DNA of 21,336 nucleotides from Hymenopellis radicata (GCA_015501595.1 JADNRX010000818.1:1-21336), one strand, 5' to 3'; positions 9,768 to 19,505 are shown, counted from the first letter of the stretch. A program made the numbers and translations. Notes: generated by a model not told the origin, from the sequence alone.

Positions 9768-10366
9768 CCATACCTCACTCATATCGTTCTAGATATGAAT
9801 CGCGGCAGTACTCTGTGTTCACGAACACCCCTCTTCCTTGTTGTCCAACTTAAACAGTCCCTTCCACCAGTCCCTCGACGCTGGATTGAGAAAGTTGATC
9901 CACCAGCTGCTTCCAGACCAGCACCATCCATTATACTCTCCCTCTCCGCTCGGTGGCTTCGCAAGAAGCTCCCGTTCCGACGTCTCTTGATAAACGGGAT
10001 AGTAAGACGAACGCTTCAAATGCGGGTCGAAAATGACAACCATATGGTGCCCCAGGGCCGCCGCGACATCGTTCGTCATCTCGACGGGATCTGGCCCACT
10101 GGGAACAGTTTCTCGTCCCACATGAAATATGTGTGTTCGTCCGCGTACTCGATATCGAGCCAAAACACGTCGACCGGGAGGTATTCCTCGTCGAACCGCC
10201 TCTGCAAGGGGGGTACGTCGTCCGAAATGACATAGTTCCATCGGCACTGGTGATATCCCAGACTCCACTGTGGGGCGAAGATATCTGCAGGAGTGGGACC
10301 GGGAAGAAGGCATATGTCGATGATGCCAGACTCGGATATGCAGTGCGTATTAGTCTGCGGGATCGA
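9768..10366 (-). pseudogene. Glucosidase II alpha (GH31) fragment with stop in catalytic motif
   Basis: Glucosidase II trims glucose from N-glycans in the ER. On the minus strand the fragment reads THCISESGIIDICLLPGPTP, GYHQCRWNYVISDDV, YLPVDVFWLDIEYADEHTYF, then, after a frameshift near 10100, DPVEMTNDVAAALGHHMVVI, FDPHLKRSSYYPVY, SGEGEYNGWCWSGSSWW and DWWKGLFKLDN. These are hallmark GH31 segments. Lesions: the stretch between LLPGPTPADIFA and GYHQCRW is about a dozen residues short; one frameshift; and the motif around the GH31 nucleophile reads IHI-stop-NDMSE (the Trp of the usual IWNDMNE is TAG). The exon starts after a TTTTAG acceptor at 10367-10368. Neither the N-terminal domain nor the rest of the barrel is present nearby. 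Confidence 0.85.
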
Positions 10367-10368
10367 CT

Positions 10369-11140
10369 AAAATATCAAGAGGTAAGAAAGTTGTTCACGA
10401 AAAGCCTGTGAACAACGCACCAAGCTCAGCCATCTGGGATCACAAAGGTCGTCAAAAAGAGCCTTGAAGAGTCGGAGCACGGCGTCGAATAGCCCGTCAA
10501 CGTCGAAGGCGAGAGCGTGTGTCGATGGGAAAATCTGTAAACAGTGTTAGAAAGGAGGCCGACAGTAGACGATGAATAACTAACCAGAGCATCAAAAGGC
10601 GGGTCAGAGACGACGTCGAGGGTAGGAAGCTGAGGGCAGAATCGAGTTAGCGAGGTGACATGATGATGGGAGGAAGAGACCGACTTGTGACGATCAACGA
10701 CCTCAGCGGCCACGCTTTTGGCGCGTTCGCATCTGAAGCGACGGCAACAACGTCGACGACGACGACGGGGGGACCACTGCAGCGAGTGATGAAGATAGCA
10801 TGAGAGAGATAGAGGCAGAGACGGTATGAGAGAGAAAGGGAGGAGAAGAAGGAGAGGGAATGAGACTGGGTGATGATGGTTTGGAGGATTTATCGCCACC
10901 TTTTATTGCTGGTCCAAGGATTGAGAGTTGTCGACACCGACTGCGACGACGGTGAAGTGGCGCCGCTGACACTCGGATGATTATCATCCCCACCGCCGGG
11001 GATGGATACACCCAGTCGCAGCCTGTTCGTCGGCTCCAAGCCTGACATGGGGCGCAAGCGTACATTGCTCTCGGACAAGCTGCAGTTCGCTGGCGGGACA
11101 CCATCATCAAATTTTGAAGTCCAGCTTCCTGAATCTACAT
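10369..11140 (-). other. Minus-strand exon fragments, unidentified
   Basis: A 50-nt intron (10535-10584, GTTAGT..TTACAG) joins LPTLDVVSDPPFDAL to IFPSTHALAFDVDGLFDAVL in frame, followed by RLFKALFDDLCD, so this is a real exon pair of some gene. Possible upstream exons (ERAKSVAAEVVDRHK) sit before a CTCGCTAACTC branch-like site and CCTCAG acceptor, but the donor is not canonical. The plus strand is strongly purine-rich at 10795-10862. I do not recognise the protein and cannot link it to GH31. Confidence 0.35.
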
Positions 11141-11179
11141 CCACACATCCACAGCAGCCGGGCCTCGGATCCCGCCATT

Positions 11180-11407
11180 TCGCCAACGTCGCCCATCTTC
11201 CCGCAGTTCGCGTATCTTGTCAGGCTGCTTCAGCCCGACACGGGATTTCCTTCGTTCCCCAAGCACAGTGTCCGTCCGCTGACACCATTTGGACGCGCTG
11301 TCCTCGAGTGCGGGTAGGCTATCGCTTATGAGGGAGTTCAGCGACGTGGACAACGAGTCTAATGACACGGAAAGGGCGATGGTCGTATACTGGTCGTATA
11401 TAGGCAA
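11180..11407 (-). pseudogene. Helical fragment, possibly COG8-like
   Basis: The minus-strand segment SLDSLSTSLNSLISDSLPAL, EDSASKWCQRTDTVLGERRK, SRVGLKQPDKIREL resembles the N-terminal helical region of COG8 (Dor1), a subunit of the conserved oligomeric Golgi tethering complex. There a similar LERRK..V..QHDKI.DLLE pattern occurs. After IREL the expected continuation is absent and the frame becomes Gly/Arg-rich. It overlaps the promoter of the F-box-like gene on the other strand. The match is by eye and weak; it could be an unrelated coiled coil. Confidence 0.3.
11395..11402 (+). promoter_or_regulatory. TATA-like element of the F-box-like gene
   Basis: CGTATATA-type sequence about 70 bp upstream of the ATG at 11472. 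It supports that start over the further upstream in-frame ATG at 11289, but only by spacing. Confidence 0.3.
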
Positions 11408-11471
11408 GCTGATGCGTCAACAACGATCAACAACGCTTATTACCACCGCCACCTTTCAACCCGCCACATAT

Positions 11472-13732
11472 ATGGCCCTAATTGAAGTACGTTCGCCATC
11501 TTTTCGTGAATCATTACTCCGTTCGACTGAACAATGTTGCAGGTCGTGGATAACGGGGTCTTGCCTCCAAAAGCACCTTATTGCTGCCTACACCGGATGC
11601 CCGAAGAGATTTATGATATGATCTATCACCACCATTGGAGCGGTCTCAGCCCACCTAAACTCAAGTCCACCTATCGGAACGCAGAGTTTTCTGCACTTAT
11701 GTATTCCATCTTTCGTAGGACCTATCTGCCCCACTTTGCAAAAGGACTAGAGGGTGCTGAGGTACGAGGCTCCCCACTGAGGATTATTCTAATGAGAAGC
11801 CCGGGTTTTGCAGAACAACCTGGGCTGTAATTCACTTACAAGGCAAATTGTGATGGAAGAGCGAGGATTTCCCAGGCGGCACAATCCAAACTCCGCTCGG
11901 CACTGGTTCCAGGCAGGCACCGACACTGTCTGACAGTGAGGCGCCAATCCTTCCCCCTTTGCCATAACGCGACCCCGCCTTGATGTCGCCGCCCGCGGTA
12001 GCTGCCGCCATCCCACAGCTGTGACTCTGCAGACTGCGCTTCCACTACGCAGCCAGAACGAGTCAGTAAATCTTTGGGCCATCGGAACACAAGGAACGGA
12101 ACGTCTGGTGGGAGCCGCGACAGTTACGATGGGGTTGTGAGGAATGCAACGGTTTTGAGCGTCTGCATGAACGCTACGAGAGGACGATAAGCGATAGTTG
12201 TAAGCACCTTACCACAACGCGACCCACACCATGCAGCGAGACGCGAATCGCGCCACACACTCCATACGAAGCACCAATGCTGCTCAAGCTGAAGCCGAGC
12301 CATTGCCCAAGGTCTTCGACTCGAAGTTGTGTACTCGGCATCTTGACTGCCGAGAGACACTGGCGATGGCGGATCATGAGTCTGCCGAAGCAAATATCCC
12401 TGCTTCGCGTTAGACTGACGAAAAGCATCCCGGGTTGTTCTGTAAAACCCGGGCTTCCCATTAGAATCATCCCCCCACTGATTCTTTCATCTTAAGTATA
12501 TCTTTAGATCGCCGTCTTCATGAAAGATGTAGGAAATATATCTACGCCCCGTACCACTGCGTTTCCACCCGGAAAATCGCGTCTACACCCCCTGCAACAT
12601 CGTTCAATTAGATGTGACAGTTGCCGATGCTTCAGACTTCTGCATTGTTCGGGCCATCCAACACATGCTACTCATCGACCTGACTTTTCGCTACCCCCCA
12701 ACCACTGGAAACCATATTATACCTTTACTAGAGTCTTGGGAACCTCAAACTTCAGGATTGCGCAAGCTATGCAAACTGCGTTTGGTTGCAACCGACTATG
12801 ATTTCCACGGCTATAATGTATGTGGTTTATTAGGCTATTTTTAGAGGTCCTCACTCTTTGGGTAGCACAAACCTCAAGATATATACTGGGACCACCCTGA
12901 TTTCGCTCGTGCTCTTCACCGCTTTCCTTCTCTCAGTGTTCTGGTCTTTGTCCATCCAGCATATGTAGTGCCAATTCAAGACCCTATCTGGCGGACGCTG
13001 CGGAGTGACGATGACGATGAGGAGACAGACAATGAAGAGGGCATGGAGGTCGATGATGATGAGGGCATTGAGCGCGATGAGAGTGACGACGAGAGCAACG
13101 ATGAGAGCGGAGTTGAGAGTGACAATGATAATGGTGTCGAGCGCGACGACGAGGGGCATATGGAAGACGGCGATGAGGAGGATATGAACAAGGATGTCGA
13201 CCACCCTGATGAGGACCACGACAATAACGACTATAAGGTGCAACAGGAGGCGGACAAGGAGGCAGATGAAGAACAGATAGACCGGGACCAGGATGAGCGC
13301 CTCTACCAGGCAAGGCGAGCTCTACGTTTGAAGCAGGAAGCCCGTTATGGCCCTCGGAGACAGCGATTTATTTTGGAGGATGCGGATTGGCAGAGCGGCG
13401 AACAGCGGCTAGTCATGGAGTGGGCGTCACAATCACTCTCTACCATATTCTTGGTGTACGCCCATGACGAGGCCTCGCAAGTCGAGGGGGACTTCAGCCT
13501 GGAACAAGATCTTATCAACGGAAGGTTCTCACACTGGACTGGGGATTCTTCTGGTTGTTGGACTAGGCGCGAGAATAGGTATTATACGCGAAGGAGGGGA
13601 AGCTGGTGTTTAAGCCAGAATGCGGTTGACCTGAAGCTCTCCGGCATGCGATTCACTGAGGACTGTTGGAACTTCAGTAACCGCGGTACAGATACGCTAT
13701 CCAGTGCCGAGTACAATGACCTGTCTACTTAG
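11472..13732 (+). CDS. F-box-like acidic protein, four exons, transposon in intron 2
   Basis: Join 11472-11486, 11543-11761, 12533-12817 and 12866-13732. All junctions are phase 0 and give 461 residues with a TAG stop. Introns: 56 nt (GTACGT..TTGCAG), 771 nt (GTACGA..GATGTAG, containing the MITE) and 48 nt (GTATGT..GGGTAG). Near residue 24, RMPEEIYDMIYHH resembles the first helix of an F-box (LPxEIxxxI), which recruits Skp1 in SCF ubiquitin ligases. Residues about 80-205 look alpha/beta (VADASDFCIVRAIQHMLLID, LRKLCKLRLV). Residues about 220-300 are extremely Asp/Glu-rich (SDDDDEETDNEEGMEVDDDE), followed by a basic helix (QARRALRLKQEARYGPRRQ) and a Trp-containing C-terminal block. The F-box call is inference; the gene model is strong because every splice restores one frame. 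Confidence 0.7.
11772..11780 (+). repeat. Left target-site duplication of the MITE
   Basis: CCCCACTGA, identical to 12473-12481. Confidence 0.9.
11781..12472. mobile_element. MITE, 692 bp, 44-bp TIRs, 9-bp TSD (Mutator-like?)
   Basis: Left end 11781-11824 begins GGATTATTCTAATGAGAAGC. The reverse complement of the right end (12429-12472) begins GGATGATTCTAATGGGAAGC. The two 44-bp arms differ at four positions. Immediately outside is a perfect duplication, CCCCACTGA, at 11772-11780 and 12473-12481. The interior has no convincing coding frame for a transposase, so it is non-autonomous. A 9-bp TSD is typical of Mutator-like elements (hAT makes 8 bp); the superfamily is inference. Removing the element plus one TSD leaves a 70-nt host intron, the normal size here, which proves the insertion event. 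Confidence 0.9.
12473..12481 (+). repeat. Right target-site duplication of the MITE
   Basis: CCCCACTGA, identical to 11772-11780. It sits upstream of the functional acceptor at 12531-12532. Confidence 0.9.
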
Positions 13733-14207
13733 GCAAATAGCATGGTATTCCCTTGCCACATCCTTATCTGACGACGCTCTCTTGTACACTCTGTCTGCGC
13801 TCCGGCACCCCCACCCCTCCCAGCTTCTTCTCTGGCCAAAATCAGATTAAGAATCAGCATCTAACGTCCTTCGAGCCCATCGAGCTCCACGGGAACATCG
13901 AGATGATCCTATCGGTATGTGGCGTACAGGTGGGATATACCCGTTGCGACCTGCGAGTGCACTGCGTGAGTGACGCGAAGCGTACACGAGATATCACGTA
14001 CCGAAATAACCTGACAGGTGGGACGGACCCGTTACTACGACCTGGAGCAGGAATATCGGCGCACCGAGTACTCGCTTTGATCGACAGGTGGGACCCGGTA
14101 GACCTCCGGGTCCCACCTGTCGAGGTACTGGACGTCCAGAATTTCAAACCTAACGTGTCTTCGACTCGAACCGCTGACCAAGCTTAATCAGGACCCGCCG
14201 AACAGAA
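13733..14207. repeat. Repeat cluster: CAGGTGGGA units and a perfect 18-bp hairpin
   Basis: There is no supported gene. Units beginning CAGGTGGGA occur at 13927, 14015 and 14085. The first two continue to ACCCGTT and end in ACCTG, so each is bounded by CAGGT..ACCTG. The third forms a perfect inverted repeat: TCGACAGGTGGGACCCGG (14081-14098), loop TAGACCT, and its exact complement (14106-14123). This resembles the subterminal repeats or foldback end of a DNA transposon. No element boundaries or TSD are clear. Confidence 0.65.
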
Positions 14208-14271
14208 TCATACAACGTCTAGCACCTCGCAGTAACTTTGGATCCTTAGAAGAAAGAAAGCGCGCCTGGCG

Positions 14272-14573
14272 ATGTCTTCAACTGACGTCGATGTTGTCAG
14301 TCCCGAGAATGTCAAGTTGGAAGACGAGGTACGTACCGTTTCGCAAATTCCTGCTTGACGAATAGTCCTAACGATCTGCTTGATCCTCACAACGACATCA
14401 GCTGGCTCGGCGCGCACCCGTGAGCGACCAGACCCGCCCCATAATGTCGGGGTGGGTTCTAAGAAATTGTCATAAAGGAAGGAAACAGAACTGATGGCAG
14501 TCTCGCGTACTTCCCAAAGAAGGACCCCTCTGAACGTAGCTCCACAACGCAGGCGGAATTGATATGCGCCTAA
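14272..14573 (+). CDS. Possible small protein, three exons, 59 residues
   Basis: Join 14272-14328, 14402-14451 and 14501-14573. The product would read MSSTDVDVVSPENVKLEDE, LARRAPVSDQTRPIMSGG, LAYFPKKDPSERSSTTQAEL and ICA. Intron 1 (14329-14401, GTACGT..CATCAG) has a TCCTAAC branch-like site. Intron 2 (14452-14500, GTGGGT..GGCAG) is less convincing. Total coding length is a multiple of three. I recognise no family. A continuous 176-codon frame runs on the opposite strand (14208-14738) and cannot be excluded as the real gene. Confidence 0.35.
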
Positions 14574-14773
14574 CGCCTCTTCGAAGAAGCAAGCGCTTGA
14601 CATGCCTTGAGGATACGCATTTCTGGGAATGGTGCGATCTGATAGACGCCACAAGGCTTTCTCGCAGACTCGGAGGAAGTGATTGGATACACCAACAAAG
14701 GAATACGTATAGAGGCCAGCCTGTGCACTATTCAACATGTCGTTATAAAGGGCAGTAAGTAACAGTACAGTAA

Positions 14774-16606
14774 TTAGTCCTGAATGTCATCACTGATGGT
14801 CGTGGCTTGTGGCGGCTGCGAGGTAGTCGGACTTGAGGCAAACTGAGAGTTGAAAGGGAGAGTTGATGGCGGGCTTGCAGACGAATAGGGTGTGTGACTC
14901 AGCGGTGTCATACCCACAGAGCTACCGTGGGGCTGGGCGCTGTTAACGCTCTGTCCTGGAAACTGATGACTCAGATGAGGGTCAAGAATGAATTTTTGTT
15001 CATCGCTGACAGAACGAAAGGGTTGAAGTACCTTGATTTCGTTGAAAGTGCGTACTGCAAATAACCAAGCGATTGTCACTGTGATGAAGATGGCAGTCGC
15101 ATAGAAAACAAGTAGAAAAATGTTTCTAAGAACATGTTCCACGTCGGAAAAGGTAGATCTGGCGGACGAGACGTGGATAGAGCCTGTTTGTAGGGGATCG
15201 ATTCCGCCTTGGGTGGAGGTAAGAGGCCTTGTAATCGGACTATGACGTTTGACCCAGATCAGAACGCTGGAAGGTTGTTGGAGAGTAGAACCCGCGATGG
15301 CGATGTAACTAAGCTCCTCTGTGCTGCACGTCTGCTTAGCACGTCAGTCAACACAAGTACACTCCAGGAAGACTGGCTTACAGCAACGGGCTGAACTAAT
15401 CCACCAAGCGGATAGTCCAGCGTTCCGACGAGTTGCTTGGAAGCGGCGTCGTAGACATTTGCTTTACCGCGATCAGTACCGCCTACCACCAGTTTTGAAC
15501 CCTCCACAAACGCAACTTGCTTCGGATATCGAACCAAAGGCGGATCGCAGGGAAGAGTGCAAAGTAACGAGGTGTGACATAGACTATCCCTTCTATACAA
15601 CTCGAAATCTTGCCCGTTCATCGAAACGAACGCGTCCGAGCTTTCATTCACAGCAACCGACGCCCTTGAAGTAATTAAGATGATAAAGATCAAGAAGATG
15701 GCGAGGAAGCTCACATAACAAGAGGAACTTCTTTGTTCTCCTTGATCAAGGCGCCTGTCTTGCCATCAAGTAAAGCCCTGTTGATATATCATTGGTGATT
15801 TAGCATATAGAAATGAAGTAGACGAGCTTACAGGTGTCCTCCGTCCTAGAGAATACGAGTACATGACGCGTTTGTTTTCAAAGGCAACTGTTCTGGGATG
15901 TACTTCGCCGGCAACTTGACAGAGAAGATTTTCACGAAACCATCCTCTGGAGACAAGGCGTAGACCGAGACTTGAGGTTCCGTAGGATTTCCATGCTGAA
16001 GGCGACGCGGGCTCGGTTACGTGATCAATGGGTTGACCACGTCAGAATACACGCCAAGAGAGATAACAGCGGCCTCGGAGCCACCAACGGACCCCATAGT
16101 AGCTTATGAGAGTCGTAAAACTTCTGTACAGAACGCTCAAAACAAAGCAAATGGAGGTTATGCGAAACACGCACTCCAGCTCTCGCGTTGAAATTCCAGG
16201 TTACTATTCTGCCGTCATCGGAACCCAAGACTAGGGTGTACAGGTGCACTTTGGTCAAGTAAATCCAGGTACAAACAGTACAGTGGAGGTCATCGTCGGG
16301 AACAGGAATCGGTAGGAAAGACGTAACGTCCCAGATGAATACTTTGCCACCTTGCCGCTGTAGGTAATGAAGTTTAGAGGCGTCGAAGCATGTAGGAGAG
16401 AGATTCACTGGTAGGATTAATTTCCGCTAAAGATGAGGAGCGTCAGGTGGGGAAGTACTATAAAGCGAACAGGCTCACTGATAGCAGCCAAAAATGACCA
16501 TCATGGGAGAAAGCTAGACGACAGACGCCATCTTTTGGCCCCTCAACTCTTGGTAAAAACGGTAATCGGGAGGAGGGCCGGAGGTGTGAACGGGATGAGA
16601 AGACAT
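14774..16606 (-). pseudogene. WD40 protein with C-terminal membrane anchor, frameshifted
   Basis: It belongs to a basidiomycete WD40 family ending in a transmembrane helix (family recall). From the 5' end: MSSHPVHTSGPPPDYRFYQE, frameshift, GPKDGVCRLAFSHDGHF, then GGKVFIWDVTSF, LYTLVLGSDDGRIVTWNF, VSVYALSPEDGFVKIFSVKL, VHPRTVAFENKRVM, LALLDGKTGALIKENKEVP, DAFVSMNGQDFELYRRD, RYPKQVAFVEGSKLVVGGTD. After GLVQPVA comes a last exon with ELSYIAIAGSTLQQPSSVLI, a membrane segment (NIFLLVFYATAIFITVTIAW) and a Ser/Pro/Thr tail to TAA (14774-14776). Introns at 15332-15381, 15665-15714 and 15778-15831 are clean and in frame. Two single-base changes near 15915 and 15848 cancel each other but leave a TAG, and the first exon is also shifted. 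The 3' half, from about 15820 down, is intact. Confidence 0.75.
15332..15381 (-). other. Intron in the WD40 gene
   Basis: Minus strand GTAAGC..AAGCAG, 50 nt. It joins GLVQPVA to TCSTEELSYIAIAGST in one frame. Confidence 0.8.
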
Positions 16607-16897
16607 TTGGGCGGACATACGGTGGCGCTATGGTTCTCAGCGTAGCCGTATAAATGTCGACCATAACAAAGGGATAGGTCTTTGATGTGATCAAAAGTGC
16701 AAGAAAGGAATTCGTCGGTCAGTCCGGGCCGATTTAAACCTTCCTTCATGGTCGTCGGTCAAAGAGCTTTCATTTTGGAATAGCAAGCGTCTTCAAGTCG
16801 TCTGGACACAAACGCTTTTCTGTGTAATTGTTCTTAAACTGTTAAGCGTTTTTCGTCGTTCCGCCACTCATACGATCTGCTTCCCGCCGTTCCCAAT
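16607..16897. promoter_or_regulatory. Divergent intergenic region
   Basis: 291 bp between the oppositely oriented starts of the WD40 gene (16606, -) and the gene at 16898 (+). It presumably held both promoters. I see no clear TATA or repeat beyond AT-rich patches. Confidence 0.35.
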
Positions 16898-18068
16898 ATG
16901 TCCTCTTGCTTTAACCCCAACCCCTTCCTCTCACTCGACCGCACCGAAATTCCAAGTCCGAGGGTTTCGACCAACCTTGATCAGACTACGTTACCCTCTG
17001 TTGGACCTAGTCGTACACGCCGCTCTGGTCGGCGTTCCTCCCTTACCCGTCTCGGTCACCTTCGCCTCACCCCCGACACCGAAGCCATCGCTACCGGTCG
17101 TCTCCTTGGGTTCGACGTTCTTCGTCACCTTCGCTCTCGTCGTCCTCCTCATCTTCATCCACCGACTTTTCTTCGGATGATGAGGACGACGAGACGCCGT
17201 GGGCAACAGTTGCGCTTGATCCATCCGTTCGACGTGCTTCCCCTTCAGATCAACCTTCAGCTATGCAAGGCAAGATTTTATTAGCACAACAGGAACCTGC
17301 TTCCGAACAGACGGCGCCCACGCAGCCACCACCGCCCCGTTCTGTACCACAATCACAGCCCGTTTTCCATCAACAACTCCACCCGCAGTCGTCTCCGTCC
17401 CAAACTTCATCGCAACCGTCCTCGTCTTCATCCCAACCGCCGCCGTCTTCATCTCAGGCGTCGTCTGCATACCCCAGCGCGCCATCTACCTCCCAGTCCA
17501 AATCCCCATTCCCGAGCCGTCTAAGCCAGTTGTCACCTCTGTTCCTCATGAGCCGTGGAGTGGTAGCGGTGGCTCGCAAGTTTCGGGAAAGATCCCGAAG
17601 CCGGTGGGCGAAGTCGGAAGACCAAAGCGTGGAGGATACAACCTTGAAAAGACTTTAGATTGGCCCGCATCTCTGTTTTCAGACGTCAAGGTAAGCATTT
17701 CTTACCTAGTGTTACATCGTCCGACTCATGAAGGAATAGCGCGAAATCAAAGTCTTAGTCTACGAGAAAATGGACTGCCGTACAGGCTTTGCTCATCAAC
17801 CGCAAAGCAAGATAGAATACGTTCATGAAGAGGTGATTCTGCTGATGCTTATGATATTACATTGACTAACGTTCAACAGGCCCTCGCCCTTTATCCTTGG
17901 CTGGATAGGTATGAAAAGTTGTGGGTCGTAGATGACTTCATTCGTGGCCACTTAAAGTATCGAAAATCCGCATTGCAGAGGGAGGATGACGCTCAAAGGC
18001 ATATCCAAGCTCAGGAGCGCATTCAGGAGCTGGAAAGTAGACGCAAGCATGATCATGGTCATCATTAG
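16898..18068 (+). CDS. Fungal protein with GEVGRP/GGY motif; 5' frames unresolved
   Basis: The 3' part is clear. An exon ending at 17690 reads GKIPKPVGEVGRPKRGGYNL and EKTLDWPASLFSDVK. Intron 17691-17739 (GTAAGC..AATAG) and exon 17740-17832 (REIKVLVYEKMDCRTG) follow, then intron 17833-17879 (GTGATT, TGACTAAC branch, CAACAG) and last exon 17880-18068 (ALALYPWLDRYEKLWVVDDF, IRGHLKYRKSALQREDDAQ, ending HDHGHH and stop). This matches an agaricomycete family of unknown function I have seen with an IPKPxGEVxRPxRGGY block. The 5' half is disordered: MSSCFNPNPFLSLDRTEIPS in one frame, a Ser run with STDFSSDDEDDETPW in a second, and the IPKP block in a third. Two frameshifts or unrecognised introns are needed, so it may be a pseudogene. 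Confidence 0.5.
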
Positions 18069-19356
18069 ACATCCTAGTTCTGAATTTTAGTTCTGTAGTT
18101 ATCATTGTCCGTTGAACAATACCTTGTCTTTGCATCGCTGTCTTGAGATTAATCGCTCTAGGCAAACGGTCAGGCTGAGCTCTTAGGGAGTGTAAATCAA
18201 AGAGTAGCCGCAGGTCACACTGTCCGCAAGCTTGATGTGGGATGACCAGCAAGGGTGTTGACGGTTGACATGATTATTTGACTCCAACGGCTTCATCACC
18301 TCTCGACAACGGTGCTAGGCCGCGCGCCTCATCGAGAGCATCGCAGAGGCCCCGTTCCAAGCAGACACGCTTCGCCATTCCGTCGCCCCGGAGTCCGGAA
18401 ACCTGGCCGCGGTTTCCAACGCTGAACGAACGCACAAAGTACCGCCGGAAAACTGGCATGCGACGCTCCCATAAATATATACTGGTCATTTCGAAGTGGT
18501 GATGAGTTGCTTAGGGAGCTCGCCTGTGTGACTAAACAGGAACATAGCTGAGAACCAGGAAGCAACGCGTTGAACATCAGTGAACAAGACAGACAACGAC
18601 GCGGACAATTTCTGATACACTGATTTTGCCAATCTGCGCCCAAGTCGGCCGTTCGGTACCGTTAATAGTGCATCCGACGGCTGTACTGCGTACTAACCAA
18701 CGATGTTCTGACCCTTCACCCGCTCAGGAGCTAGTGTAGTGGGAAAACATGTTAACAATACATCTACAGTCTAAGATAAAATAAACTAAAATCCAGGTCA
18801 AGATTCTTCAAATCTATGCCATTTGTTCGCTAGAAATTCCATGACTGTAGTTAATGATTAAGAACGGTTGTGTCCCCGCCCTCGGTGTCGCATTAACATC
18901 AGGATGCCCAAAACGAGGTGGCAGTAGGACAGCAGGTGAGTGCGCCACAGGTTAGGAACATACCCTGCTTCTCTAATCAGATCAACGGCCGAGTACAGAA
19001 TAATGAAACCAAGCAATTAAGGGTGAGAGAGAGAGCTTCGCCGTGCGCAAAGTCGTTCAGCATCCGTAAAATATGTGATTCCTTGCAAGGCCTTGTAACG
19101 ACCTTGCAAGGCTCAACTGTGTCACTGTAAGGCCGCTGGAAGGTCTTGCAAGCTATCAGATATGAACACGTCGTAAATGATGAAAATTTGTGTTTTTATT
19201 GACTTGTGGCGTGGAATCATGATACGCGCCAAGACACGCGAGCAACGCATTAGGCATCGTACTAAGCGCGCAACCCCTACCGACACCCACATTGCCAAAG
19301 ACCGGAACTCGCCAAAAGCTCACCATGTCCTTAGAAATCGATGCGCCGTGATGAGG
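18069..19356. other. Spacer with no supported gene
   Basis: About 1.3 kb after the stop at 18068. An Arg/Ser/Pro-rich plus frame (18278-18502) and its antisense partner (18274-18489) cannot be ranked. Three TTGCAAG-type palindromic strings cluster at 19080-19150 (CCTTGCAAGG occurs twice). Nothing else stands out. Confidence 0.3.
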
Positions 19357-19505
19357 CTAGAACGGATCCACAAGCGCCGTCGCAGGATCCGACTTCCTCG
19401 CCGCCTGCAGATTCACCACCCCGCCAGGGACTGAGCTCATCGCGTGCCCATAGAAGAACGCTGCGCCAGCCTGCTCCACGACCGACCGCACTTCCGACAT
19501 CATCA
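19357..19505 (-). other. Non-Mot1 sequence fused to the Mot1 relic
   Basis: Directly after the GTPIQ codons the minus strand reads MSEVRSVVEQAGAAFFYGHA and MSSVPGGVVNLQAARKSD, ending ALVDPF and a stop. Mot1 should continue with the NNVLELWSLFDFL-type segment. This piece is open and looks protein-like, but I cannot name it. It may be the tail of another gene or chance. Confidence 0.3.

Noticed and set aside
10795..10862. Purine-rich tract as a microsatellite or structural element
   Set aside because: It is irregular GA/GGA sequence without a consistent repeat unit.
11289..11471. Upstream in-frame ATG as the start of the F-box-like gene
   Set aside because: The segment overlaps a helical minus-strand fragment and a TATA-like string lies downstream of it; the ATG at 11472 is simpler, though not proven.
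11789..12393. Reading frames inside the MITE as a transposase
   Set aside because: All are under 100 codons, lack any transposase-like motif and overlap in several frames; the element is too short to be autonomous.
12501..12507. CTTTAG as the acceptor of intron 2
   Set aside because: Using it puts exon 3 out of frame; the acceptor at 12531-12532 joins GLEGAE to EIYLRPVPL in one frame.
12851..13313. Long minus and other-frame reading frames (Ser-rich, Val/Ile-rich, His/Arg-rich)
   Set aside because: They are antisense or shifted readings of the GAC/GAG repeats coding the acidic tract of the F-box-like gene.
19080..19150. TTGCAAG palindromes as a CRISPR-like or inverted-repeat array
   Set aside because: Copies are only 8-10 bp, unevenly spaced and few; there are no spacers of constant length.
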